Assembly (NCBI RefSeq): GCF_030388325.1
Contig: NZ_CP103794.1
Coordinates: forward strand, 4,836,001 to 4,900,000
Origin: Flavobacterium johnsoniae
Lineage (GTDB): Bacteria > Bacteroidota > Bacteroidia > Flavobacteriales > Flavobacteriaceae
Direction of reading: 5' to 3'
DNA length: 64,000 bases
This document shows, in pieces, positions 44,177 to 53,419 of the stretch (its first letter is position 1; every line of letters begins with the position of its first letter). A program made the position numbers and the translations under genes. The notes beneath the pieces were generated by a model. It had not been told where the DNA came from, did not search any database, and saw only the letters and a list, made by a program, of their open reading frames with translations.

Positions 44177-44625
44177 TTAGCAGGCTGGAAGTTTTTTTTC
44201 CATCTCTTTTCTTAAGCTCTTAAGGTCCCTGTCCAAAATCCCTTTTAAAAGATCTTTCAATTCCATAAAGGTAGGCGGTTTTACGGCATAATAATCCGCC
44301 CCTAGATTATAGGCGGTCCGGATATGCATCGCACTGCTGCTGGTGGATATCATGATAATCTTTATATTTTTGAAATCGCTACCGCCGTTTCGAATTTCTT
44401 TAAGGCATTCAAATCCGTTTTTCGGGGCATATTGATATCCAGAAATATCGTTTCAGGAAGATGCTTCGCCTTTTCAAGGGTTTCCAGCAGTTCGCAGCCG
44501 TCTGCCGTCTGCACTACCAAAATGGGCAGGTTTAATTCTTCGACTGCATCAGCAAACAGCAGTCTGTCATCTTCGTCATCTTCAGCCAGATAAATAATCT
44601 TCTCCCAATTCTGCTTTTGTGACAT
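44177..44625 (-). pseudogene. Response regulator (CheY-like), frameshifted
   Basis: The first frame (from ATG 44625) reads a normal receiver start: acidic pocket LAEDDEDD and phospho-acceptor Asp63 in IFLDINMP, then turns out of frame at RKTDLN. Shifting by one base at the T-run 44418-44422 (five T; six would restore the frame) gives NGFECLKEIRNGGSD, MISTSSSAMH and the conserved Lys in YYAVKPPTF up to a stop at 44177. So one base of a homopolymer is missing: either a real disabling mutation or a sequencing error. The full-length version would be about 148 residues. Confidence 0.75.
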
Positions 44626-45024
44626 AGTTTTAAATTTATATTGCGGCAGGTAAAAATAGATCTGAAAGCCGCAGTGGTTAAAAAAACTTAGGTCTTAGAC
44701 TATTGAAAATAGAATTACATTTTTTGGTGGTAACTGTAAAGATAATTCTTTTTTTCTAAAAGAAAAAACTTTCAAAAAAAAGATGATTTCTGTGGGCTGA
44801 AATGCCTGTTTGGAAAAATCCAAATAGGCTGGCGGCGCCGGTTTAAAAAAATCGAAAATAAAGACCTGCCGTAAATTCTGAATAAAGTCTTTCTGCTTAA
44901 TTGCAGCATAATCCAGACCGCCCGTAAAATCAGTATTTTGATTTTTTGTTATTATTTAGAACATAATATTTTTAAAAATTGTTATCATCTGTACTAATTT
45001 TGACAGGTATAAATGATATAGATT
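44626..45024. other. Gene-free spacer with dinB promoter element
   Basis: About 400 bases. A TAATTTTG (44995-45002) matches the -7 consensus 22 bases before the DinB start, without a well-spaced TTG. The spacer separates the frameshifted regulator from the DNA-damage genes; no ORF is seen in it. Confidence 0.4.
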
Positions 45025-46206
45025 ATGAACCGGGCTATTGTACACATTGACATGAACACCTTTTTCGTCTCCTGCGAAAGGCTTACCAATTCAGAGCTTA
45101 ATGGGATTCCGCTGATTATCGGCGGGGGCGAGCGCGGCGTTGTGGCTTCCTGCTCCTATGAGGCGCGCCGTTTCGGGGTGCGCTCGGCAATGCCGATCCA
45201 GATGGCGCTCAGGCTTTGTCCGCAGGCCAAGGTTATGAAAGGCGATATGGAACTCTATTCAAGGCTCTCCCATGACGTTACCGAAATCATTCAGGAGAAA
45301 GCCCCTGTGGTGGAAAAGGCCTCTATTGATGAATTTTATCTTGACATCACCGGAATGGACAGATTCTACGGAAGCTACAAGTGGACCGATGAGCTGGCCC
45401 GCCGCATCACAAAGGAAACCGGCCTTCCCCTCACCTTTGCCCTTTCCATCAATAAAACGGTATCGAAGATCGGAACAGGTGAAGGAAAACAGAAACAGAA
45501 CCTGGAGATCCCGGAGCATCTGGTGCAGTCTTTTTTAAACCCGCTCTCAGTGCGGAAAATACCGATGGTGGGCGATAAAACCTTCCAGCTCTTATCCCGA
45601 ATCGGCATACGCACCATTAAGACCCTTTCTGAAATGCCAGCCGAAGCGCTCCAGCGCATGATCGGCCAGAACGGCATTGAACTCTGGAAAAAAGCCAATG
45701 GCATTGACAACAACCCCGTGGAACCGTATACCGAAAGAAAGTCGATTTCCACCGAGCATACTTTTTCACAGGATACCATCGACATGGATAAACTGGGAAG
45801 GGTTATCCTTGGTATGGTCGAGAAGCTTTCGTATCAGCTGCGCTCCGAGCAGTGGCTCACCTCAACGGTTACGGTCAAGATCCGGTATGCCAACTTTGAT
45901 ACAGAAACAAAGCAGTGCAGGGTGCAGTATACCTCGGCAGATCATATCCTGACCCAGACCGCAATGGATCTTTTTGGCAGGCTCTACCAGCGCCGGATGC
46001 GCCTGCGCTTGATTGGGGTGCGTTTCAGCGGACTGGTGCGGGGAACCTATCAGATCGACCTGTTTAACGATACCCAGGAAATGCTGGCGCTCTACCAGGC
46101 TATGGACCGGATGAAAAACCGTTACGGTTTTGATGCGGTGATGCGCTGCGCCGGTGCTTCCTTTAAGCCCAATACCAAAGACGAAATCTTAAAACGTAAA
46201 AAATAA
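45025..46206 (+). CDS. dinB: Y-family DNA polymerase IV
   Basis: 393 residues. Motifs of DinB are intact: IVHIDMNTFFVSCE (first metal Asp), YSRLSHDVTEI, ASIDEFYLDIT (the paired metal acids), then the thumb HhH region (LSRIGIRTIKTLSEMPAEALQRMIG) and the little finger domain. It copies past damaged bases with low fidelity in the cytoplasm. The gene is followed by a DnaE-type polymerase 3 bases later and then AlkB, a damage-tolerance cassette often carried by mobile elements. Confidence 0.95.
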   Translation: MNRAIVHIDMNTFFVSCERLTNSELNGIPLIIGGGERGVVASCSYEARRFGVRSAMPIQMALRLCPQAKVMKGDMELYSRLSHDVTEIIQEKAPVVEKASIDEFYLDITGMDRFYGSYKWTDELARRITKETGLPLTFALSINKTVSKIGTGEGKQKQNLEIPEHLVQSFLNPLSVRKIPMVGDKTFQLLSRIGIRTIKTLSEMPAEALQRMIGQNGIELWKKANGIDNNPVEPYTERKSISTEHTFSQDTIDMDKLGRVILGMVEKLSYQLRSEQWLTSTVTVKIRYANFDTETKQCRVQYTSADHILTQTAMDLFGRLYQRRMRLRLIGVRFSGLVRGTYQIDLFNDTQEMLALYQAMDRMKNRYGFDAVMRCAGASFKPNTKDEILKRKK

Positions 46207-46209
46207 ATC

Positions 46210-49200
46210 ATGTATCTCAACTGCCACTGCTTCCACTCCCTGCGTTATGGCACCATACCGCTCGAAGATCTGATATCCAAGGCAGCCGCCTTGGGTGTCA
46301 GGGCTATGGCACTCACTGATATTAATACCGTAACAGGGATTTATGACTTTGTAAAGGGATGCCGGGCTGTGAATATAAAGCCTATTGTCGGAATAGAATT
46401 CCGGTCAGAGCATCAGCTGCGCTATATCGGGCTGGCAAAAAATGCGGCGGGCCTTGCTGAGATGAACAGCTTTCTGACCCGGCATAATTTTGAGAATGCC
46501 CCGCTTCCTTTGTCCGCTCCGGACTTTGAAAATGTTTTTGTGATTTATCCTCTGGAGAATGTGCCCGCAGTTTTAAAAGAACATGAGTTTATCGGGATTC
46601 GTCCTGAACAGACCCCTGTACTGATTCTCAGTGACTGGAAGAACCAAATAGACAAGATGGTCGTGCTCCAGCCTGTTACCTTCCGCACCAAAACGGAATA
46701 CAAGCTGCACAAGATACTGCGGGCCGTCGACCTGAATGTAATTCTTTCACGACTCGGCAATCCCGATTACTGCAGGAAAACAGAAGTGATGGTGGATCTG
46801 GGCAGGATCCTGAAATGTTATGAAGGATACCCGCAGATCATTTCCAATACGGAAATGATTATTGAGCAGTGCAATTTTGAATTTGATTTCAAAACGCCGA
46901 AAAACAAGAAATACTACACCAATAACAAAAAGGATGACTTGCAGCTTCTGACCACCCTTGCCCAGAAGGGGCTCGAATGGCGCTATGGAAAAAATAATGC
47001 AGAAGCAAAATCAAGAATGTTCCGAGAGCTCAAGGTAATTGACCAGCTGGAATTCAGCGGCTATTTTTTAATCACCTGGGATATCATCCGATTCAGCAAT
47101 TCTCAGAGGTTTCTGCACATTGGGCGTGGCAGCGGCGCCAACAGCATCATCGCCTACTGCCTTGGGATTACCGATATATGTCCTTTGGAACTGGATCTGT
47201 ATTTTGAGCGTTTTTTGAACCTGAACCGCAAAAGTCCTCCCGATTTTGACATTGACTGGAGCTGGAAGGAACGTGACATAATTCTGGAATACATTTTCTC
47301 GCGTTACGGATATGACCATGTGGCATTCTGCGGCACCAATGTAGAATTCAAATATCGTTCTATTTTTCGCGAGGTAGGCAAGGTTTTTGGGCTTCCTAAG
47401 GAAGAACTCGATGCGCTTGCCAAAAACCCGATGACCCTGCATCCGGCAAACGAAGTCGTCCGTGAAGTGCAGCAGTACGGCATGATGCTGGAGAAATATC
47501 CCAACCAGAGAAGCATGCATTCCTGCGGCATCCTGATTTCCGAAGAGCCCATCACCAACTATTCCGTGCTGGAAATGCCTCCAAAGGGGTTTCCCATCGT
47601 GCTTTTTGACATGCATACCGCCGAAGATATCGGGCTTGAAAAGTTTGATATCCTGAGCCAGCGCGGGATCGGCCATATTGATGACAGCGTAAAACTGATT
47701 GAGAAAAACCGAGGCATAAGGCTCAACATCCGTGACACCTCGATTTCAAAAGATGAAGCCAGCTGCAACAGCTTTCTTTCAATGGGAAAAACCATAGGCT
47801 GTTTTTATATCGAGAGCCCTGCCATGAGAGGGCTGCTGCGGCGTCTGAAATGTGACAATTATAAAACCCTTGTGGCAGCCTCCTCCATCATACGCCCGGG
47901 GGTCGCGCAATCGGGAATGATGAAGGAATATATCTTCAGGCACAATCATCCCGACAGGTTTGAATACTTCCATCCGGTGTTCGAGCAGCAGCTCGGGGAA
48001 ACCTACGGCATTATGGTATATCAGGAAGATGTCATTAAAATTGCCCTGCATTACGGCGGGCTTCCTGCAGCCGACGGGGACATTCTGCGCCGTGCCATGT
48101 CTGGAAAAGGACGCTCCAAAGCCGCATTGCAGAAAGTAAAAGACAATTTTTTTGCATCCTGCGCGGCCCAGGGGCACCCCTTGGCGCTCAGCCAGGAAAT
48201 ATACCGCCAGATCGAGTCCTTTGCCGGATATTCGTTCTGCAAGGCACACTCAGCCTCCTATGCCGTGGAAAGCTACCAGAGCCTGTATCTGAAAGTGCAT
48301 TATCCAATCGAATTTATGGTGGCGGTAATCAACAATCAGGGTGGTTTCTACCGAACCGAAGTGTATGTCCACGAAGCGAAGATGTCAGGGGCGGCAGTGC
48401 ACAATCCCTGCGTGAACAAAAGCCAGTTGGAAACCACTTTGTATGGTTCCGATGTCTATCTGGGGTTCATGCACCTGCAGAGCCTTGAATCCAAAACAGC
48501 TGTTTTGATCCAGCAGGAACGGGAAAAAAATGGGCTTTACAAGTCACTGGAGGATTTTATCAACCGCATACCCATTGGAATTGAAGCCATACAGATTCTG
48601 ATTTTCATCGGCGCATTCCGGTTCACCGGGAAAACAAAAAACCAGCTGCTGGTCATTGCCCGTCTAATTCTGGTAAACTTCAAGCCCGAGAACCGCGCAC
48701 CGATGCTGCTTCATGAGCCTGTAAAGGAATTTGTACTGCCGCAGCTGGAACGCTCCCCTTTTGAAGATGCCTTTGATGAGATTGAACTGCTGGGCTTTCC
48801 GGTCTCCTGTTCCCCTTTTGATCTGCTTCAGACTCCTTTCAGGGGAAGTGTCATGGCAAAAGACCTTTTGGACCATCATAAAAAACAGGTCCGAATGCTG
48901 GCTTATCTGATCTCCCGCAAGCATGTGCCCACAAAGATGGGCGCTATGTATTTCGGCACCTGGATAGATGCTGAAGGGCAGCTTTTTGATACGGCGCATT
49001 TTACCGACAGCCTGGCCATGTATCCTTTTCAGGGAGGAGGATGCTACCTGCTGCTGGGCAGTGTGGAAGTGGATTACCATTTCCCCACCATAACGGTTAC
49101 CAAGATGGCTAAAATGCCCTTTATACCAGATCCGCGCTATGAACAGGAGAACGACTGGAAATACAGGGCGCAGCAGAGAATACGCGAAGATGTGAGCATG

Positions 49201-49266
49201 ACCCATCGCGCTCCCTATCCGCAGGAACATGAAATCAATATTCCAAGGCTTAAAATGAGCAATTAA
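46210..49266 (+). CDS. Error-prone DNA polymerase III alpha-type subunit (DnaE2-like)
   Basis: 1018 residues. N-terminal PHP domain (MYLNCHCFHSLRYG, ALTDINTVTGIYDF), the C-family polymerase palm (FLHIGRGSGANSIIAYCLG; PPDFDIDWSWKERDIILEY with the catalytic Asp pair), the fingers (GIMVYQEDVIKIA, ADGDILRRAMSGKGR), the HhH region and a C-terminal OB-like domain (VRMLAYLISRKHVPTKMG). Some 150 residues shorter than the replicative DnaE, which fits the DnaE2/ImuC-type mutasome enzyme. It pairs with the upstream DinB and is probably induced by DNA damage. Confidence 0.88.
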   Translation: MYLNCHCFHSLRYGTIPLEDLISKAAALGVRAMALTDINTVTGIYDFVKGCRAVNIKPIVGIEFRSEHQLRYIGLAKNAAGLAEMNSFLTRHNFENAPLPLSAPDFENVFVIYPLENVPAVLKEHEFIGIRPEQTPVLILSDWKNQIDKMVVLQPVTFRTKTEYKLHKILRAVDLNVILSRLGNPDYCRKTEVMVDLGRILKCYEGYPQIISNTEMIIEQCNFEFDFKTPKNKKYYTNNKKDDLQLLTTLAQKGLEWRYGKNNAEAKSRMFRELKVIDQLEFSGYFLITWDIIRFSNSQRFLHIGRGSGANSIIAYCLGITDICPLELDLYFERFLNLNRKSPPDFDIDWSWKERDIILEYIFSRYGYDHVAFCGTNVEFKYRSIFREVGKVFGLPKEELDALAKNPMTLHPANEVVREVQQYGMMLEKYPNQRSMHSCGILISEEPITNYSVLEMPPKGFPIVLFDMHTAEDIGLEKFDILSQRGIGHIDDSVKLIEKNRGIRLNIRDTSISKDEASCNSFLSMGKTIGCFYIESPAMRGLLRRLKCDNYKTLVAASSIIRPGVAQSGMMKEYIFRHNHPDRFEYFHPVFEQQLGETYGIMVYQEDVIKIALHYGGLPAADGDILRRAMSGKGRSKAALQKVKDNFFASCAAQGHPLALSQEIYRQIESFAGYSFCKAHSASYAVESYQSLYLKVHYPIEFMVAVINNQGGFYRTEVYVHEAKMSGAAVHNPCVNKSQLETTLYGSDVYLGFMHLQSLESKTAVLIQQEREKNGLYKSLEDFINRIPIGIEAIQILIFIGAFRFTGKTKNQLLVIARLILVNFKPENRAPMLLHEPVKEFVLPQLERSPFEDAFDEIELLGFPVSCSPFDLLQTPFRGSVMAKDLLDHHKKQVRMLAYLISRKHVPTKMGAMYFGTWIDAEGQLFDTAHFTDSLAMYPFQGGGCYLLLGSVEVDYHFPTITVTKMAKMPFIPDPRYEQENDWKYRAQQRIREDVSMTHRAPYPQEHEINIPRLKMSN

Positions 49267-49327
49267 CAGGCTTCTTCGGCTTTAGGCTTTAAGCCTGCAC
49301 TGAGTATGAACTAAAAAAATAAAGAAC

Positions 49328-49948
49328 ATGATGCTTTTTGATGACACCGAAATTTTTTCATCAGGCAACGGCGGCAGGAGAATATTTGACGTCCCTGATG
49401 CCGACCTGCTGCTAATTGATAATTTCTTCAGCAAAACCGAATCCGATCATTACTACAATGTTTTATACCACGGCACACCGTGGAGGGAATATGAAATGCC
49501 CATGTATGACAAAGTGGTTACAGCTCCCCGCATGATCTCGTGGTACGGGGACAGCAGCAGGCCTGAACGTAAATCAAATCCGGATTGGCCTTTGGAACTG
49601 CTCCAGATCAGGGAGCGCGTGGAAAAGGAAACCCGCATAAACTTTAACGGCGTACTGCTCAATTTGTACAGAGATGGCACCGATGGTGTGGGATGGCACA
49701 GCGACAAGACCTCATCGAGCAATAAGAATATGAACATCGCTTCTGTGACTTTCGGAGAAACGCGTCTGTTCCGCCTGCGTCATAAAGTACTCAAAAATAT
49801 GGCGCCAATCGAGATTCCGCTGCACCACGGAACCTTTCTTCTCATGGCAGGCAGCACCAATACCTACTGGGAGCACCAGGTGCCTAAGACGGCCCGTCCC
49901 GTACTGCCCAGAATCAACCTTACCTTTCGTCAGGTCAGGGAAATATAA
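49328..49948 (+). CDS. AlkB-like DNA repair dioxygenase
   Basis: 206 residues. Fe(II)/2-oxoglutarate motif: NLYRDGTDGVGWHSDKT holds the His and Asp, a second His follows in TYWEHQVPKT and the 2-oxoglutarate Arg lies in RPVLPRINLTFRQ. It removes alkyl groups from 1-methyladenine and 3-methylcytosine by oxidation. It is 61 bases after the polymerase gene, so it likely belongs to the same damage-response unit. Confidence 0.92.
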   Translation: MMLFDDTEIFSSGNGGRRIFDVPDADLLLIDNFFSKTESDHYYNVLYHGTPWREYEMPMYDKVVTAPRMISWYGDSSRPERKSNPDWPLELLQIRERVEKETRINFNGVLLNLYRDGTDGVGWHSDKTSSSNKNMNIASVTFGETRLFRLRHKVLKNMAPIEIPLHHGTFLLMAGSTNTYWEHQVPKTARPVLPRINLTFRQVREI

Positions 49949-50071
49949 AATAACGACTCCTTTCTAACCGACTGAAAACCATAGCAATCCTATAATAATA
50001 GGGGATTAAAATATAACAGCTTTATTTTTCTGTCATGTTAACTTTGGAATTCACTATTAAATTTAAAAATC

Positions 50072-50389
50072 ATGGAAAATCTACATAATAACGGACAAGA
50101 GCAGAACGCTCATATTGATATTTCACAGCAGGCTGAAATCCAGCAGTGGGCTGAAAAGTTAAATGTCCCTGAGGAGATATTAAAAGATGCCGTAAGGGCA
50201 GCAGGCACTACTGTGGAAGAAGTAGCTGAGCACTTGAATGATAATTCTCCTTCTAGAGAAAGCGCCTCAGAAACCGTTCGCTTGAAAGACGGTCCCTGGC
50301 ATGATGAAAAAGGGAATGGTAAGCATCAAAATCCGCAGGGAAAAAGCATTGAAGAGGCAACAGACCCTTCAAAACTATCACAGCTTTAA
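50072..50389 (+). CDS. DUF3606-like small protein
   Basis: 105 residues, acidic, with the DUF3606 core HIDISQQAEIQQWAEKLNV-PEEILKDAVRAAG-TTVEEVAEHL. The C-terminus is polar and basic-acidic mixed (WHDEKGNGKHQNPQGK). The promoter-type TAACTTTG lies at 50039-50046. It has its own terminator (50462-50519). Function unknown; members are often linked to stress. Confidence 0.75.
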   Translation: MENLHNNGQEQNAHIDISQQAEIQQWAEKLNVPEEILKDAVRAAGTTVEEVAEHLNDNSPSRESASETVRLKDGPWHDEKGNGKHQNPQGKSIEEATDPSKLSQL

Positions 50390-50461
50390 GTTTCAAAAAA
50401 CTTAATTATCATTCATAGTAATAACTGCTTTATAAAAAGTAAAAACGAAAATAGGTAAAAG

Positions 50462-50519
50462 AATCCTGAAGGGCATTTTTTTGATTAAGCAGTCAAATGA
50501 TGCTCTTCAGGATTTTATT
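50462..50519 (+). terminator. Terminator of the DUF3606 gene
   Basis: AATCCTGAAGgGCAT (50462-50476) pairs with ATGCtCTTCAGGATT (50500-50514), followed by TTATTTT. The loop is 23 bases long. Confidence 0.75.
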
Positions 50520-50681
50520 TTAAGATAAATGCTTTCTAATTAACCGATAGGTAATCATCCTGAATATAACAATTGCTTCTTACCCTTCTTTTGAGTTAAT
50601 TCCATAAATTTGTGCTGCAGACTCTTTGATCTGCCCCTCTGCTTTAAAAATAAATAGAGATCAAAAACATTCCGTTTAAAA

Positions 50682-53000
50682 ATGAACGATCCGATTCTAG
50701 AAAACCTTAATCCCAGCCAGCTCCAAGCCGTGAAAACCACAGAAGGTTATGTGCGCGTTATTGCAGGAGCCGGCTCAGGAAAAACAAAGGCCCTTACCTC
50801 CCGCTTTGCCTACATTGTGGACAGGCTGGGAATCAATTCCTCCAATATCCTCTGCGTGACCTTTACCAATAAAGCGGCACAGGAAATGAAAAGGCGCGTC
50901 AAGGCGCTCATTGGCGATCTTTTTGATGTCAGCTTCATCACAACCTATCACGGTTTCTGCGTACGGTTTCTGCGTGAGGAAATAAATAAAATCCATTACC
51001 CGAAAAATTTTATCATACTGGATGCCGAAGACCAGAAAACCATTTTAAGGGAGGTGTTCAACGAACTGGACATCAATTCGAAAAACCTCACTTTCAAACA
51101 GGTGCTCCGCTTTATCTCCAAACAGAAAAGCACCTCCGATTATCTGGGGTACATGCTCGAGAATAAAAGCTTTGGGCCCGATGAAAAGGAATCGCTCTCC
51201 AGCCGCGTGTATCAGAAATACCTCGACAAGCAGAAGCGCAATTATGCGCTGGATTTTGATGACCTGATCCATTTTACGGCTTTCATACTCGACAGCAATC
51301 CTGATGTGCTTTTCAAATGGCAGCAAATGCTGCATTACATACAGGTCGATGAGGCGCAGGACAGCTCCGACAGCCAGTTCCATCTGGTGGAAATGCTCTC
51401 GCGTGTGCACCAGAACCTGTTTCTGGTAGGGGATCCCGACCAGACGATCTATGAGTGGCGCGGTGCGAAACCCGAATACCTGGTGGAATTCGACAGGATG
51501 TTTCCTGACACGAAAACCATTATCATGAACCAGAACTACCGCTCTACGCCAAACATCCTCAAAGTAGGCAACCATATTATCAAAAACAACAAGGTAAGGG
51601 TGGACAAGGATATGGTCACGGATAATCCCGAAGGAGTTGAAGTGGTGCATTTCCATGGAAAAAATGACTTTGAGGAAACCTTCTGGGTGGCTTCCGAAAT
51701 CAAGGAAATCCTTAAAACGGAAAATGCCGCTTACTCTGATATTACCATTTTATACCGTTCCAACCATCTCTCCAGAAATATCGAGCAGGCACTGATCAAA
51801 GAAAATATTCCCTACGCCATATTTGGTGGCGTGCGTTTCTTTGAAAGAAAGGAAATCAAAGATGTGCTTTCCTTTTTAAGGCTTATCGTCCAGGGCGATA
51901 ATTTCTCTTTTCTGCGCATTCACAACCACCCTTCCCGCGGGCTGGGGAAAAAGTTCCTCGAAAGGCTCAGCCTTCTGGCAGGCGAACAGAACCTGTCCCT
52001 GCTTCAGGCGCTGCAAAATAATATTGAGGATAAAGAGCTCAATAAAAAAGGAGCTGCGGATTTCCTGGCTCTGGTTGAAGAGCTGAAAACAGATGCCCAG
52101 ACAAATTCCATTTCTGATCTGGTCAAGATCATACTCGATAAAAGCGGACTATCCGAACTCTACCGAAAAGACGGCGATGAGGACAGGCTGGAAAATATAA
52201 AAGAGCTGGTAAGCTCCATGCTGCTGCTGGAAAAAGAAAACAACGGCCCTGTAAATATTGTCGAATACCTGCAGGAAATTGCACTCTATACCGATCTGGA
52301 CAAAGACACGGAAAATCAGGATAAGGTACGCCTGATGACCATCCACATCTCCAAAGGGCTTGAATTTCCCTATGTGTTCCTATGCGGTTTTACCGAAGGG
52401 GTCCTGCCAAGCGCCCTTTCCATAAAGGAAAGACGAAAACGTGCTATTGAAGAGGAAAGAAGACTGATGTACGTTGCCGTTACAAGAGCCGAGAAAAGGT
52501 TTTACATGACCGATTCGGAAGGCTTTAATTTCACCACAGGGCTGAGCAAGTACCCTTCAAGGTTCCTCTTTGAAATCAAGGAAGAATTTTATGTGCGTAA
52601 AGGAAAACTGTCAGCAGAAATCCTCCAGGCGGCGCAGTCATCGGCGGCGGCTTCAAAAAACAGTGAAGATACCGAGTTCATTGAAGGGGATCTTGTAATG
52701 CATCCTGTCTGGAACAAAGGGAAAGTGCTTGCCGTAGATAGGGAGAAAAACCAGTACACTGTGCATTTTTTTGAAATGGGAAAAGAGAAACCCATTGACT
52801 TTTCGTTTCGTTTCCTAACTGCCGCATCAGATGTTGAGCTGGAAGGTTCTTCCCCTGCTGCACTTTTAAATATCCACGAAAACTTAAAAAATGCTCCTGA
52901 TCCATTTGCAGACCAGGAGCAGCAGAACGGCTTTGCTGAAAATGAGGATAGCCGTATTTTTAATGATAAAAATACAGACAGTAAAAAGGAAGAATGGTAA
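50682..53000 (+). CDS. UvrD/PcrA-type superfamily I DNA helicase
   Basis: 772 residues. SF1A motifs are in order: Q-motif LNPSQLQAVK, Walker A AGAGSGKTKAL (about residue 30), TFTNKAAQEM, motif II VDEAQDSSDSQF, motif III LVGDPDQTIYEWRGA, motif IV QNYRSTPNIL, motif V TIHISKGLEFPYVF, motif VI YVAVTRAEKRFY. It unwinds 3' to 5' in repair and in clearing proteins from DNA. The C-terminal acidic/Lys-rich extension is typical of PcrA. It stands next to exonuclease VII genes. Confidence 0.95.
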   Translation: MNDPILENLNPSQLQAVKTTEGYVRVIAGAGSGKTKALTSRFAYIVDRLGINSSNILCVTFTNKAAQEMKRRVKALIGDLFDVSFITTYHGFCVRFLREEINKIHYPKNFIILDAEDQKTILREVFNELDINSKNLTFKQVLRFISKQKSTSDYLGYMLENKSFGPDEKESLSSRVYQKYLDKQKRNYALDFDDLIHFTAFILDSNPDVLFKWQQMLHYIQVDEAQDSSDSQFHLVEMLSRVHQNLFLVGDPDQTIYEWRGAKPEYLVEFDRMFPDTKTIIMNQNYRSTPNILKVGNHIIKNNKVRVDKDMVTDNPEGVEVVHFHGKNDFEETFWVASEIKEILKTENAAYSDITILYRSNHLSRNIEQALIKENIPYAIFGGVRFFERKEIKDVLSFLRLIVQGDNFSFLRIHNHPSRGLGKKFLERLSLLAGEQNLSLLQALQNNIEDKELNKKGAADFLALVEELKTDAQTNSISDLVKIILDKSGLSELYRKDGDEDRLENIKELVSSMLLLEKENNGPVNIVEYLQEIALYTDLDKDTENQDKVRLMTIHISKGLEFPYVFLCGFTEGVLPSALSIKERRKRAIEEERRLMYVAVTRAEKRFYMTDSEGFNFTTGLSKYPSRFLFEIKEEFYVRKGKLSAEILQAAQSSAAASKNSEDTEFIEGDLVMHPVWNKGKVLAVDREKNQYTVHFFEMGKEKPIDFSFRFLTAASDVELEGSSPAALLNIHENLKNAPDPFADQEQQNGFAENEDSRIFNDKNTDSKKEEW

Positions 53001-53056
53001 AAACCGGCTCATCAGAGCGGTATTGCTGTATCGGTACTTAAATCATTTTTTATACA

Positions 53057-53088
53057 AAAGCCCATTGTTTCAAACAGCAATGGGCTTT
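53057..53088 (+). terminator. Terminator after the UvrD-like gene
   Basis: AAAGCCCATTG (53057-53067) pairs with CAATGGGCTTT (53078-53088) across a 10-base loop; the following T tract is short. Confidence 0.65.
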
Positions 53089-53209
53089 GTCTTGTATCGG
53101 CGTATAATAGGCAGTACCTGAAACTTTCCATCACAGGCATGCGTTTTCATCGGAGTATAACTTAAACTATAACGCCTTAAAGCTGCATTTTAGTATGCCG
53201 CATCCTATT

Positions 53210-53419
53210 TTACTCCTTGGTATTCTCCATACCGCTGATAATTTTAGCCACTTCAGTTTCGGTCGATTTTAGTTTTGCCTGGCAGAACTCTATCAGTTCA
53301 GATGCCCTTTTTACTTTGGCAGCCAGTTCATCCACAGAGATGGTTTCGTCTTCCATCTCTTTGGCGATCAGGGCCAGCTCTTTGGCTGCAGCCTCATAAG
53401 TCAGTGTGTTTTCCATCAT
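53210..53419 (-). CDS. xseB: Exodeoxyribonuclease VII small subunit
   Basis: 69 residues: YEAAAKELALIAKEMEDETISVDELAAKVKRASELIEFCQAKL is the family pattern (cited start YEAAAKELALIAKEME), a helical hairpin that binds XseA. It overlaps the end of xseA by 26 bases, so the two are translated together in 1:many ratio as needed for the enzyme. Confidence 0.95.
   Translation of the reverse strand: MMENTLTYEAAAKELALIAKEMEDETISVDELAAKVKRASELIEFCQAKLKSTETEVAKIISGMENTKE

Noticed and set aside
47068..47676. 202-residue minus-strand frame inside the DnaE-type gene
   Set aside because: Fully antisense to a clear polymerase gene with all motifs; no recognisable domain and no promoter or terminator.
51045..51656. 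203-residue minus-strand frame inside the UvrD-like gene
   Set aside because: Antisense shadow of conserved helicase motifs in GC-richer DNA, where long chance frames are common.
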